Of a DNA stretch of 64,000 nucleotides, positions 23,620 to 32,643 are shown one piece after another; within the stretch, counting starts at the first letter, position 1, and every line of letters starts with the position of its first letter. Position numbers and translations under genes: made by a program. The notes under the pieces are model-generated. The model was not told the origin of the DNA. It was given only the letters and a program-made list of their open reading frames with translations, and did no database searches. Source of the DNA: Variovorax sp. IB41. Its GTDB lineage: Bacteria > Pseudomonadota > Gammaproteobacteria > Burkholderiales > Burkholderiaceae_C. The DNA is taken from contig NZ_JAEFCB010000009.1 of assembly GCF_016405905.1 (NCBI RefSeq), positions 186,001-250,000 of the forward strand. Reading direction: 5' to 3'.

Positions 23620-24147
23620 ATGACGAATCTTTCCGTGGCGCTGCCGGCCATCGACGTGGTCGATCACGCCGTGCCCCTCGCGCCGAACCAGCCGACCTGG
23701 GCGCTGCGCCAGCGCCGCGACAAGGTCGTGGCCGCCACCCAGAGCAGCCACGACGCGATGTTCTCGCACGCGGTGGAGGGGCTGACCCGCACCGAGCGCC
23801 TGCTGGTCGCGCTGCATGCCTGCCGCGTCTCGAACGCGCCGAACCTCGCCGCGCACTACCGCGAGGAACTGGCGGCCGAGAACGCCGACGCTGCGGTGGC
23901 CGATGCGGTGGAACGCGGCGACATCGACTCGCTCGCCGATGCGCGGTTGCGCGCGATGCTCGACTTCGCGGGCAAGCTCATCGCGCGACCGATCGATGGC
24001 GACCGCGCCGCCCTCCAGGCGCTGGCGGTGCACGGGCTCTCGACGCCCGCGCTCGTCGCGTTGAGCCAGCTGATCGCCTTTCTCTCCTACCAGGTCCGCG
24101 TCGTCGCGGGGCTCAAGGCGCTGGCGGCCGCGGAGGCTTCGGCATGA
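23620..24147 (+). CDS. Carboxymuconolactone decarboxylase-domain protein lacking the CxxC pair
   Basis: This 175-residue all-helical protein has AhpD/CMD-like features (LTRTERLLVALHACRVSNAPNLAAHYREEL, LIAFLSYQVRVVAGLKAL). Where peroxidatic family members have CxxCxxxH, only one Cys is present (HACRVSNAP), so it is unlikely to be a redox-active AhpD by itself. I recall an Avi_7170-type CMD family, usually beside an Avi_7169-type alkylhydroperoxidase, and this gene fits that pairing; this is from memory. It overlaps the next gene by 4 bases (ATGA), suggesting equal production and perhaps a heteromer. Confidence 0.7.
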   Translation: MTNLSVALPAIDVVDHAVPLAPNQPTWALRQRRDKVVAATQSSHDAMFSHAVEGLTRTERLLVALHACRVSNAPNLAAHYREELAAENADAAVADAVERGDIDSLADARLRAMLDFAGKLIARPIDGDRAALQALAVHGLSTPALVALSQLIAFLSYQVRVVAGLKALAAAEASA

Positions 24148-24737
24148 CGCTTCCGATCCGCGTCCAGGGCTTCACCAACGAGGTGCTCAAGTGGAAGCCG
24201 TGGCTCGACACGGTGAATGTCGAGACTGCCACGCCGGCCCAGCTGGCCGCGCTGGACGAGATGAGCCCGCAGGCGCGCAGCTCGCCGTATTTCCTCGTGC
24301 TCGCGCACCAGCCGGAAATCCTGCTGCAGCGCTCTATCGCCTTCAACGCGATCATGTTCGCGCCGGGCGGCATGCCGCGCGCCGAACGCGAGCTGGGCGC
24401 CACGGTGGAGTCGCGCGTCAACGGCTGCGTGTACTGCGCCTCGGTGCATGCGCAGCGCTTCGAGCAGCTGGCCAAGCGCAGCGACGTGATCGAACAGGTG
24501 TTCGAGGCGCCCGCATCGGCCGGCACCACGCCGCGCGAGAAGGCGATCGTCGCGTTCTCGATCAAGCTCGGCGCCGAGCCGGACACGGTGTCGGCCGAGG
24601 ACGTTCGCGCGCTGAAGGCTGTGGGGCTGGACGAACTGGAGATCCTCGACCTGGTCCATTCGGTGGCCCTCTTCGCCTGGGCCAACCGGCTGATGCTCAA
24701 CCTGGGCGAGCCGGTCTTTCCCGCGGACGGGTCATAG
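24144..24737 (+). CDS. AhpD-like alkylhydroperoxidase domain protein
   Basis: This 197-residue AhpD-fold protein retains the redox motif ESRVNGCVYCASVHAQRF with the CxxC pair (about residues 95-98), the nearby His and the upstream Glu of the proton-relay system. It is therefore the likely catalytic partner of the preceding Cys-poor paralogue, with which it overlaps by ATGA. Membership in an operon with a flavin oxidoreductase suggests detoxifying or using a peroxide-like intermediate, but the substrate is not apparent. Its stop overlaps the convergent dehydrogenase gene by 6 bases. Confidence 0.75.
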   Translation: MTLPIRVQGFTNEVLKWKPWLDTVNVETATPAQLAALDEMSPQARSSPYFLVLAHQPEILLQRSIAFNAIMFAPGGMPRAERELGATVESRVNGCVYCASVHAQRFEQLAKRSDVIEQVFEAPASAGTTPREKAIVAFSIKLGAEPDTVSAEDVRALKAVGLDELEILDLVHSVALFAWANRLMLNLGEPVFPADGS

Positions 24738-25811
24738 GCGCGCGAGCAGGCCTTCGACGGTTTCGCCCGTGAGGCCCAGCGGCGCGAGCAGGTCGTTCTG
24801 CGCGCGAAAGTCGACGCCGTTGACCAGCGAAGCGGCATCGACGATGGTGCGCGTCGCGGGCGTGGGCACGCCGGCGATCTGCCCCAGCGCCTCCACGAAA
24901 GCCAGGCCGTAGGGCATGTCCTCGGTCACGTAGCGGGTGTCGGTGCGCACCGGCCCGGGCGGGCCGCCGCGCTGGGCGTGCAGTTCGGCCGCGATGTCTT
25001 CGAGCCGCGCCGACGCGGTGCCGAAGGAGCGCGCGAAGTGTTCCTCGATGGGGCCGAGCGCGATGCCGAAGGCCTGCGCCACGGCGCGGCGCTCCCGGTC
25101 CAGCGCCTCGATCGCGCGCGACACGCCGGGCGTCATGCAGTGGTACTGCGGCCAGTTTTCCGCGCGCTCGATGCGGGTCCAGTTGAAGACCGCGAGCGGG
25201 CCGTGGGACTGCGGGTTGACGTTGGCGAGCGCGCTCGCGAGCACGCTGTCCTGCGGGAAGAAGCCATCGCCGAACAGGGCGGTGCAAAGCGTCACGGCCT
25301 CTGCGACGTTCGCGCCCGGCAGCGCCGAGACGCCGACGGCCTTGCGCCGCGTCATCACCCGGACCTGCGTGCCCGATTCGCGGCGCGCGGTCAGCACGGT
25401 CGTGCCGAAGCTCGCGACAGTCACCTGCTTGCCGGCGCGCCGCGCGACTTCGTGAAGATAAAGAGACGACAGCGAGGCCATCGAGCTGACGATCACGGTC
25501 TGGCCGTCGCGCAGGGCGGGCAGGAGCGCGTCCATCACCGCCTTGTGGCCGTTGACCGGCAGGGCGAGCAGCAGCACGTCGGAGGCGTGACACAGCTGCG
25601 CCGCGTCGTCGGCCACCTCGACCGTCACGGTGCAGGGCTGCACGCCGGCGGCTTCGAGCGGCTGCGTGCGCAGGGCCTCGGCGCCCTGGCCGCCCGGCGA
25701 CCAGAGCGTGACGCCGTGGCCCGCCTGGCGCAGCCATGCGGTGCTGGCGAGCGCGATGGCGCCGGTGCCCGCGATACCGACGCGGTACTTTTCCGTGGAA
25801 GCCTCAGTCAA
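24732..25811 (-). CDS. NAD/NADP octopine/nopaline dehydrogenase family protein
   Basis: This 359-residue protein has an N-terminal Rossmann motif VGIAGTGAIALASTAWL (about residues 10-26), a ketopantoate-reductase-like first half, and the opine-dehydrogenase signature NVNPQSHGPLAVFNWTRIE (about residues 210-228), whose His is the expected catalytic residue. Such enzymes reductively join, or oxidatively cleave, amino acids and 2-oxoacids. The start appears to be TTG at 25811, lying inside the 3' end of the Bug gene (8-base overlap) with a GGCGGA about 8 bases upstream. No ATG precedes the Rossmann strand. The substrate is unknown. Confidence 0.75.
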   Translation of the reverse strand: MTEASTEKYRVGIAGTGAIALASTAWLRQAGHGVTLWSPGGQGAEALRTQPLEAAGVQPCTVTVEVADDAAQLCHASDVLLLALPVNGHKAVMDALLPALRDGQTVIVSSMASLSSLYLHEVARRAGKQVTVASFGTTVLTARRESGTQVRVMTRRKAVGVSALPGANVAEAVTLCTALFGDGFFPQDSVLASALANVNPQSHGPLAVFNWTRIERAENWPQYHCMTPGVSRAIEALDRERRAVAQAFGIALGPIEEHFARSFGTASARLEDIAAELHAQRGGPPGPVRTDTRYVTEDMPYGLAFVEALGQIAGVPTPATRTIVDAASLVNGVDFRAQNDLLAPLGLTGETVEGLLARL

Positions 25812-26778
25812 CCTTGATTCCGCCTTGCTTGATCACTTTCGCCCAGCGCTGGCTGTCTTCCGTGACCACCTTGCCGAGCGCCGCCGCGTTGCCGCAGGTG
25901 TTGACCGCGCCCAGCTGGGCGAAGCGCTGCTTGGTCTCCGGCAGGTTGCACACCTCGACCAGCGCGGCGGAGAGCTTGTCGATCGCCGCGGCCGGCATGC
26001 GCGCAGGCGCCATCACGCCCACCCACACCGGCACTTCCATGCCCGCGAGGCCCGTGGCCTCGCCGACGGTCGGCGCTGTGCCCATGCTGGGAAGCGCCGC
26101 GCGCGAGAAGGTGCCGAGCACGCGCGCCTTGCCGGTCGCGACCATGGGCTCGATCGAGGCGACGCTGGTGACGATCGTCGCCACCTGCCCGCCCAAGAGG
26201 TCGGTGAGCGCCGGCGCCGCGCCGCGGTAGGGCACGTGCAGCAGGTTCACGCCGCTCGCCTGCGCGAGCAGTGCGCCGGTGAGGTGCGACACCGTGCCGT
26301 TGCCGGTCGAGGCGTAGGTGACCTGGCCGGGCCGCGCCTTGGCGTCGCGCAGCACGTCGGCGATGGTCTTGTAGGGGCTTTCGGCGCGCACGGACAGCGT
26401 CATCGGCGTGTCGGCGACCAGCGCCACGGGCACCAGTTCGTGAACGGGGTCGTAAGGGAGCTTGGCCTGCAGGTGGGGCGCGATGGTGACCGCGCCGCCC
26501 GTGGCCAGCAGCACGGTGGCCCCGTCGGTCGCCTTGGCCACCGCGTCGGCGGCGACGATGCCGCCGGCGCCGGCCTTGTTGTCGATGATCACCGGCGTGC
26601 CGAGCCTGTCTGTGAGCTTGGCGCCCAGGTAGCGGGCGATGACGTCCTGCGCGCCGCCGGGGGCGAAGGGGACGACCATCCGCAGGGGCTTGTCGCTCGC
26701 CTGCTGCGCCCACAGCGGCGTGGCGGTGGCAAGGGTGGCCGCGAGGCCCAGGGCGAGGTGTTTCCAGAGCAGTTTCAT
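25804..26778 (-). CDS. Bug/TctC family periplasmic binding protein
   Basis: This 324-residue tripartite-tricarboxylate-type receptor has a Sec signal ending near ATPLWAQQA (residues 19-27). The fold motifs LRMVVPFAPGGAQDVIARYLG and VIIDNKAGAGGIVAADAVAK follow. The mature protein would bind a carboxylate in the periplasm. No TctA or TctB membrane subunits are adjacent, as is common for Bug genes in this group. The overlapping downstream opine-dehydrogenase-like gene suggests the ligand and the enzyme's substrate could be related. Confidence 0.88.
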   Translation of the reverse strand: MKLLWKHLALGLAATLATATPLWAQQASDKPLRMVVPFAPGGAQDVIARYLGAKLTDRLGTPVIIDNKAGAGGIVAADAVAKATDGATVLLATGGAVTIAPHLQAKLPYDPVHELVPVALVADTPMTLSVRAESPYKTIADVLRDAKARPGQVTYASTGNGTVSHLTGALLAQASGVNLLHVPYRGAAPALTDLLGGQVATIVTSVASIEPMVATGKARVLGTFSRAALPSMGTAPTVGEATGLAGMEVPVWVGVMAPARMPAAAIDKLSAALVEVCNLPETKQRFAQLGAVNTCGNAAALGKVVTEDSQRWAKVIKQGGIKVD

Positions 26779-26925
26779 GGCGTTCAGGCAGTACGAAAGC
26801 AGACGTTACCCAGGCAACATGCAGGTTGCGTGCCCCAAGTCTAGGGTCTGCCGCGCGGAGGGCATCGCCCGGGCGCGATAATCCGCCTTCCCCGGCCAGC
26901 CCGCGCCGGGCCTTGCCGAGCCGTT

Positions 26926-29556
26926 ATGAACCCCAGCTACAAACCCAGCGACGTCGAGTCCGCTGCCCAGGCGCAATGGAGCGCCGCCGATGCCTACCGC
27001 GTCACCGAGGACGCGAGCCGCAAGAAGTACTACGCCTGCTCCATGCTGCCGTACCCCAGCGGCAAGCTGCACATGGGCCATGTGCGCAACTACACGATCA
27101 ACGACATGCTCACGCGGTACCTGCGCATGAGCGGCTACAACGTGCTGATGCCCATGGGCTGGGACGCCTTCGGCCTGCCGGCCGAGAACGCGGCGCTCAA
27201 GAACGGCGTGCCGCCGGCCAAGTGGACCTACGAGAACATCGACTACATGCGCGGCCAGCTCCAGGCCATGGGCCTGGCGATCGACTGGAGCCGCGAGATC
27301 GCCACCTGCGATCCGAGCTACTACAAGTGGAACCAGTGGCTGTTCCTGAAGATGCTCGAGAAGGGCATCGCCTACCGCAAGACCCAGGTGGTGAACTGGG
27401 ACCCGGTCGACCAGACCGTGCTGGCCAACGAGCAGGTGATCGACGGCAAGGGCTGGCGCACGGGCGCCACGGTCGAGCGCCGCGAGATCCCGGGCTACTA
27501 CCTGAAGATCAGCGACTACGCCGAGGAGCTGCTCGATCACACCCAGCACAAGCTGCCGGGCTGGCCCGAGCGCGTGAAGCTCATGCAGGAGAACTGGATC
27601 GGCAAGAGCGAGGGCGTGCGCTTCGCCTTCACCCACGACATCCAGGACGCGAGCGGCAAGCTCATCCAGGACGGGCGCATGTACGTGTTCACCACGCGCG
27701 CCGACACCATCATGGGCGTCACTTTCTGCGCCGTGGCGCCCGAGCATCCGCTGGCCGCGCACGCGGCCACGCTCGATGCGAAGGTCGCGGCCTTCATCGA
27801 GGAATGCAAGAACGGCGGCACCACCGAGGCCGAACTGGCCACGCAGGAGAAGAAGGGCGTGCCCACGGGCCTCACGGTCAAGCACCCGATCACCGAGGAG
27901 CAGGTGCCGGTGTGGGTGGGCAACTACGTGCTCATCGGCTACGGGGACGGCGCCGTGATGGGCGTGCCCGCGCACGACGAGCGCGACTTCGCCTTCGCCA
28001 ACAAGTACGGCATCGAGATCATCCAGGTCGTGCTGGTCGATGACGAGCCGCACTTCGACTATCACAAGTGGCAGGACTGGTACGGCGACAAACAGCGCGG
28101 CGTGACCATCAACTCCGACAACTTCAGCGGCATGTCGTACAAGGAGGCCGTGGCCGCCGTGGCGCATGCGCTCGGCCAGAAGGGCCTGGGCGAGCTGCAG
28201 ACCACCTGGCGCCTGCGCGACTGGGGCGTGAGCCGCCAGCGCTACTGGGGCACGCCGATCCCGATCATCCATTGCGACGAGCACGGCGCGGTGCCGGTCC
28301 CCGAGAAGGACCTGCCCGTGGTGCTGCCCACCGACTGCGTGCCCGACGGCTCCGGCAACCCGCTGAACAAGCACGAGGGCTTTCACGCCGGCGTGGTGTG
28401 CCCGGTCTGCGGCAAGGCGGCGCGCCGCGAGACCGACACGATGGACACCTTCGTGGATTCGTCGTGGTACTTCATGCGCTACTGCGACCCGAAGAACGAC
28501 CAGGCCATGGTCGCCGAGGGCGCGGACTACTGGATGCCGATGGACCAGTACATCGGCGGCATCGAGCATGCGATCCTGCATTTGCTCTACGCGCGCTTCT
28601 GGACCAAGGTGATGCGCGACATGGGCCTGGTGAAGGCCGACGAGCCTTTCAGCAAGCTGCTGACGCAGGGGATGGTGCTCAACCACATCTTCTACAAGCG
28701 CAGCGAGAAGGGCGGCAAGGACTACTTCCCGCCTTCGGAAGTCACGCCCGTGCTCGACGCGCAGGGCCGCATCACCGGCGGCACCACGGCCGACGGCACG
28801 AAGGTCGAATACGGCGGCGTCGGCAAGATGGGCAAGAGCGAACGCAACGGCGTCGACCCGCAGGACCTGATCGAGAAGTACGGCGCCGACACCGCGCGCC
28901 TGTACACCATGTTCACCGCGCCGCCCGAAGCCACGCTCGAGTGGAACGACGCGGCCGTCGAAGGCAGCTACCGGTTCCTGCGCCGGGTGTGGAATTTCGG
29001 CGTGGCGCAGGCGGACGTGGCGCCGGCCAAGGCGGGCGGGCAGACGTTCGGCAAGGGCGCGCAGGCGCTGCGCCGCGAGGTGCACACGGTGCTGCGCCAG
29101 GTCGACTACGACTACCAGCGCATGCAATACAACACGGTGGTCTCGGGCGCGATGAAGCTCCTGAACGCGCTCGAGGGCTTCAAGCCCGACGGCAGCGCGG
29201 GCGATGCGGCCGCGCTGCGCGAGGGCTTCGGCATCCTGCTGCGCTGCCTGTACCCCGCCACCCCGCACATCGCCCAGCAGTTGTGGAGCGAGCTCGGCTA
29301 TGACAAGGACCTGGGCGGCCTGCTCGACGCGGCCTGGCCGACTGTCGACGTGCAGGCGCTGGTGCAGGACGAGATCGAGCTCATGCTGCAGGTCAACGGC
29401 AAGCTGCGCGGCAAGCTGCTGGTGCCGGCGGGCGCCTCCAAGGACGAGATCGAGAAGCTCGCGCTCGCCTGCGACGACTTCGTCGCCTTCGCCGAGGGCG
29501 CGCCGCCCAAGCGCGTGATCGTGGTTCCCGGCCGTCTGGTCAACGTGGTCCTTTGA
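26926..29556 (+). CDS. leuS: Leucyl-tRNA synthetase
   Basis: This 876-residue class I synthetase charges tRNA-Leu. The HIGH-type motif is YPSGKLHMGHVRNY (about residues 43-56). The connective editing domain has TTRADTIMGVTFCAVAPEHP (about 257). The KMSKS-type motif reads KMGKS in VGKMGKSERNGVDP (about 633), a Ser-to-Gly change at its third position. The C-terminal anticodon-binding and tail domains are complete (E. coli enzyme 860). It is followed by lptE with the stop immediately adjacent and by holA, a common betaproteobacterial order. Confidence 0.97.
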   Translation: MNPSYKPSDVESAAQAQWSAADAYRVTEDASRKKYYACSMLPYPSGKLHMGHVRNYTINDMLTRYLRMSGYNVLMPMGWDAFGLPAENAALKNGVPPAKWTYENIDYMRGQLQAMGLAIDWSREIATCDPSYYKWNQWLFLKMLEKGIAYRKTQVVNWDPVDQTVLANEQVIDGKGWRTGATVERREIPGYYLKISDYAEELLDHTQHKLPGWPERVKLMQENWIGKSEGVRFAFTHDIQDASGKLIQDGRMYVFTTRADTIMGVTFCAVAPEHPLAAHAATLDAKVAAFIEECKNGGTTEAELATQEKKGVPTGLTVKHPITEEQVPVWVGNYVLIGYGDGAVMGVPAHDERDFAFANKYGIEIIQVVLVDDEPHFDYHKWQDWYGDKQRGVTINSDNFSGMSYKEAVAAVAHALGQKGLGELQTTWRLRDWGVSRQRYWGTPIPIIHCDEHGAVPVPEKDLPVVLPTDCVPDGSGNPLNKHEGFHAGVVCPVCGKAARRETDTMDTFVDSSWYFMRYCDPKNDQAMVAEGADYWMPMDQYIGGIEHAILHLLYARFWTKVMRDMGLVKADEPFSKLLTQGMVLNHIFYKRSEKGGKDYFPPSEVTPVLDAQGRITGGTTADGTKVEYGGVGKMGKSERNGVDPQDLIEKYGADTARLYTMFTAPPEATLEWNDAAVEGSYRFLRRVWNFGVAQADVAPAKAGGQTFGKGAQALRREVHTVLRQVDYDYQRMQYNTVVSGAMKLLNALEGFKPDGSAGDAAALREGFGILLRCLYPATPHIAQQLWSELGYDKDLGGLLDAAWPTVDVQALVQDEIELMLQVNGKLRGKLLVPAGASKDEIEKLALACDDFVAFAEGAPPKRVIVVPGRLVNVVL

Positions 29557-29567
29557 ACGATAGAAGC

Positions 29568-30089
29568 ATGAACAAACGCAATGCCTCGTTGCCGCGCCGC
29601 GGCTTTCTCCTCGGTTTGACGGCCGTGGGCGCCAGCGTGGGCCTGGCCGGCTGCGGCTTCGAGCTGCGCAAGGCGCCGGTCTTCGCGTTCAAGACGCTGT
29701 CGGTCGAGGGCAATTCCGCGCTGATCAACCAGGTGCGGCGCGAGTTGCGCGCGGCCGGCACGGTGACGCTGGTACCCAAGGAAGACGCCAAGACCGCCGA
29801 TGCGGTGCTGGTGGTGCTCGGCGAAGACCGCGACCGCTTCGTGATCTCGACCAATTCGGCCGGCGCGCTGCGCGAATTGCAGCTGCGCCTGCGCGTGCGC
29901 TTCAGCCTGAAGACGCCCGGCGGCAAGGAGCTGCTCTCGGCCTCCGAGGTGTCGCAGACGCGCGACCTGAGCTTCAACGAAACCAACGCGCTCGCCAAGG
30001 AAGGCGAGGCCGAACTGCTGTTCCGCGACATGCAGTCCGACATCGCGCAGCAGCTGATGCGGCGCCTGGCGGCGGTCAAGGAGCTCTAG
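29568..30089 (+). CDS. lptE: LPS assembly lipoprotein LptE
   Basis: This 173-residue lipoprotein is the plug partner of LptD in the outer membrane for lipopolysaccharide insertion. The signal region PRRGFLLGLTAVGASVGLAGC ends in the lipobox LAGC (Cys23 from this start), followed by GFELRKAP as typical for LptE. A TTG at 29553 overlapping the leuS stop would give five more residues; I prefer the ATG at 29568. The signal has a twin Arg before a hydrophobic stretch, which resembles a Tat motif. It is located between leuS and holA. Confidence 0.88.
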   Translation: MNKRNASLPRRGFLLGLTAVGASVGLAGCGFELRKAPVFAFKTLSVEGNSALINQVRRELRAAGTVTLVPKEDAKTADAVLVVLGEDRDRFVISTNSAGALRELQLRLRVRFSLKTPGGKELLSASEVSQTRDLSFNETNALAKEGEAELLFRDMQSDIAQQLMRRLAAVKEL

Positions 30090-30113
30090 GCGCCCGCGCC
30101 CAGCGTTTTTTTC

Positions 30114-31187
30114 ATGCAACTTGCCAGCGCCCAACTCGGGGCCCACCTGCAGAAGGGGCTCAAGCCGCTCTACACGATCCACGGCGACGAGCCGCTGCTC
30201 GCGCAGGAAGCGGCCGATGCCATCCGCGCCGCCGCGCGCACGCAGGGCTACACCGAGCGCAGCTCGTACACCGTGGCCGGCGCGCATTTCGACTGGAGCG
30301 CGGTGCTGGCGGCGGGCGGCTCGCTCTCGCTCTTCGCCGACAAGCAGATCGTGGAGATCCGCATCCCCTCGGGCAAGCCCGGCAAGGACGGCAGCACCGC
30401 CCTGCAGCAACTGGCCGAGGCCGCGCCCGGCAACGACAGCACGCTCACGCTGGTGATGCTGCCGCGCCTGGACAAGGCCACGCGCACCGGCGCCTGGTTC
30501 TCGGCGCTGGAGAACAACGGCGTGAGCCTGCAGGTCGATCCGATCGAGCGCGGCGCGCTGCCGCAGTGGATCGCGCAGCGCCTCGCGCTGCAGGGCCAGC
30601 GCGTGATGCCGGGCGACGAAGGCCAGCGCACGCTGCAGTTCTTTGCCGACCGCGTCGAGGGCAATCTCCTGGCCGCGCACCAGGAAATCCAGAAGCTCGC
30701 GCTGCTGCACCCGGCGGGCGAGCTGAGCTGGGAGCAGGTCGAGGGCGCGGTCAACAACGTGGCGCGCTACGACGTGTTCAAGCTCTCCGAAGCGGTGCTG
30801 GCGGGCAACCCGCAGCGCGTGGCGCGCATGCTCGACGGCCTGCAGGCCGAGGGCGAGGCCGAGGTGCTGGTGCACTACACGATCGCCGAGGACATCCGCG
30901 CATTGAAGCGCGTGAAAGACGCCATGGCCGCCGGCCGGCCGCTGCCGATGGCGTTGCGCGAGAACCGCATCTGGGGCCCGCGCGAGCGCGCCTTCGAGCG
31001 CGTGCTGCCGCGGCTGGACGACCGCATGCTGGCGCGCCTGCTGCGCGCGGCGCACCTGGTGGACGGCATCTGCAAGGGCCTGAAGCAACCCGACTGGCCC
31101 GCCAGTGGCTGGCAGGCGCTGCAACGGCTGGCGCTGATGCTGTGCCGCGCGTGCAGCAGTGCGCCGGCTGCCGCGCGCCGCGCCTGA
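30114..31187 (+). CDS. holA: DNA polymerase III subunit delta
   Basis: This 357-residue clamp-loader wrench subunit opens the beta sliding clamp. N-terminal LYTIHGDEPLLAQEAADAIR (about residues 18-37), the FADKQIVEIRIPSGKPGKDG block and the C-terminal helical collar match HolA. Length is typical of the family (E. coli 343). It lies 24 bases after lptE in the leuS-lptE-holA-proA cluster. Confidence 0.94.
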   Translation: MQLASAQLGAHLQKGLKPLYTIHGDEPLLAQEAADAIRAAARTQGYTERSSYTVAGAHFDWSAVLAAGGSLSLFADKQIVEIRIPSGKPGKDGSTALQQLAEAAPGNDSTLTLVMLPRLDKATRTGAWFSALENNGVSLQVDPIERGALPQWIAQRLALQGQRVMPGDEGQRTLQFFADRVEGNLLAAHQEIQKLALLHPAGELSWEQVEGAVNNVARYDVFKLSEAVLAGNPQRVARMLDGLQAEGEAEVLVHYTIAEDIRALKRVKDAMAAGRPLPMALRENRIWGPRERAFERVLPRLDDRMLARLLRAAHLVDGICKGLKQPDWPASGWQALQRLALMLCRACSSAPAAARRA

Positions 31188-31255
31188 TTTGATGGCTCCA
31201 GGCACCAAAAGGCTTGCGTAAGCCGGGCTACAGGTCCGCGTGGGAAAATGCCGAC

Positions 31256-32548
31256 ATGAATGCGTTCAACGTCAGCGAGCACATGCAGGCCCTCGGGCTG
31301 CAGGCAAAGACCGCTGCTTTCCTCATGGCCCGTGCGGATGCAGCTACCAAAAACATAGCATTGAAGGCGCTCGCGCGACGCCTGCGCGAAGCCGGCCCGG
31401 TGCTGGCGGTCGCCAACGAGAAAGACCTGGAACGCGCCACCGCCGCCGGCCTCTCGGCCCCGATGGTCGATCGCCTCAAGCTCACCCCGAAGGTCATCGA
31501 AACGGTGGCCCTGGGCTGCGAGCAACTCGCCGGCATGGCCGACGTGATCGGCGAAATCATCGGCATGAAGCAGCAACCCAGCGGCATCCGCGTGGGCCAG
31601 ATGCGGGTGCCGATCGGCGTGTTCGGCATGATCTACGAGAGCCGGCCCAACGTGACCATCGAGGCCGCGAGCCTGGCGATCAAGAGCGGCAACGCGGCCA
31701 TCCTGCGCGGCGGCTCGGAAGCGATCGAGTCGAACAAGGCGCTGGCGCTGCTGGTGTCCGAGGCGCTGGCCGAAGCGGGCCTGCCGGTCGAGGCGGTGCA
31801 GCTGGTGCAGACCACCGACCGCGAGGCCGTGGGCCAGCTCATCGCGATGCCCGAATTCGTGGACGTGATCATTCCGCGCGGCGGCAAGGGGCTGATCGAA
31901 CGCATCAGCCGCGACGCCAAGGTGCCGGTCATCAAGCACCTGGACGGCAATTGCCACGTCTACGTGGACGACACGGCCGAGTTCGGCATGGCGCTGCGCA
32001 TCGTGGACAACGCCAAGACCCAGAAATACAGCCCCTGCAATGCGGCCGAAGGCCTGCTGGTGTCGGAAGTGGTCGCGGAAGACTTCCTGCCGCAGATTGC
32101 CGCCATCTTTGCCGCCAAAGGCGTCGAGATGCGCTGCGATCCGGCCGCGGCGCAGATCCTGCGGGCAACTGGCGCTGCCGATCCGGCTGCCCGGGTGATC
32201 GACGCGGTCGAATCGGACTGGTCCGAGGAATACCTGGCCGCGGTGATCAGCATCAAGGTCGTGGCCGGCGTCGATGAGGCCATTGCGCACATCAACCGCT
32301 ATTCGAGCCACCACACCGACGCCATCGTCACGCGCGACCATGTGCATGCACAGCGCTTTTTGCGCGAGGTCGATTCGGCCAGCGTCATGGTCAATGCGAG
32401 CACCCGCTTCGCCGATGGCTTCGAGTTCGGGCTGGGTGCCGAAATCGGCATCAGCACCGACAAGTTCCACGCGCGCGGCCCGGTCGGCATCGAAGGGCTG
32501 ACTTCGCTCAAGTACGTGGTGCTCGGCCAGGGCGAAGTGCGAAGCTGA
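31256..32548 (+). CDS. proA: Gamma-glutamyl phosphate reductase
   Basis: This 430-residue enzyme reduces gamma-glutamyl phosphate to glutamate semialdehyde in proline synthesis. The catalytic Cys lies in NAKTQKYSPCNAAEGLLV (about residue 262). Other conserved blocks are GMIYESRPNVTIEAA, IIPRGGKGLIERI and GAEIGISTDKFHARGPVG. I use the ATG at 31256 because the family begins near MNxxxVSEHMQ; a frame extension to 31214 lacks family similarity. Codons 29-34 contain a small GCTA...TAGC palindrome resembling a dispersed repeat. proB is not in the window. Confidence 0.95.
   Translation: MNAFNVSEHMQALGLQAKTAAFLMARADAATKNIALKALARRLREAGPVLAVANEKDLERATAAGLSAPMVDRLKLTPKVIETVALGCEQLAGMADVIGEIIGMKQQPSGIRVGQMRVPIGVFGMIYESRPNVTIEAASLAIKSGNAAILRGGSEAIESNKALALLVSEALAEAGLPVEAVQLVQTTDREAVGQLIAMPEFVDVIIPRGGKGLIERISRDAKVPVIKHLDGNCHVYVDDTAEFGMALRIVDNAKTQKYSPCNAAEGLLVSEVVAEDFLPQIAAIFAAKGVEMRCDPAAAQILRATGAADPAARVIDAVESDWSEEYLAAVISIKVVAGVDEAIAHINRYSSHHTDAIVTRDHVHAQRFLREVDSASVMVNASTRFADGFEFGLGAEIGISTDKFHARGPVGIEGLTSLKYVVLGQGEVRS
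31343..31359. repeat. Short GCTA-N9-TAGC palindrome inside proA
   Basis: The sequence GCTACCAAAAACATAGC has 4-base inverted ends around an A-rich centre. From memory, GCTA...A-rich...TAGC palindromes are common dispersed repeats in Comamonadaceae, usually between genes. Here it lies in frame within the 5' part of proA, encoding Ala-Thr-Lys-Asn-Ile-Ala. The repeat identity is only a suggestion. Confidence 0.3.
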
Positions 32549-32597
32549 TGCGTGCTGCTCCCGCGGTCTTGTCATCGGGGCATGCACCCCCAATTCC

Positions 32598-32603
32598 TAC
32601 AAT
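32598..32603 (+). promoter_or_regulatory. Candidate -10 box for gshA
   Basis: TACAAT lies 40 bases before the gshA ATG in the proA-gshA gap, matching the -10 consensus at five of six positions. No -35 is at the right spacing (a TTGTCA at 32569-32574 is too far), so support is limited. Confidence 0.35.
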
Positions 32604-32643
32604 TCCGCTCCACCTTTAAGTAAAAATCGAAGAAGGCCGCCGC

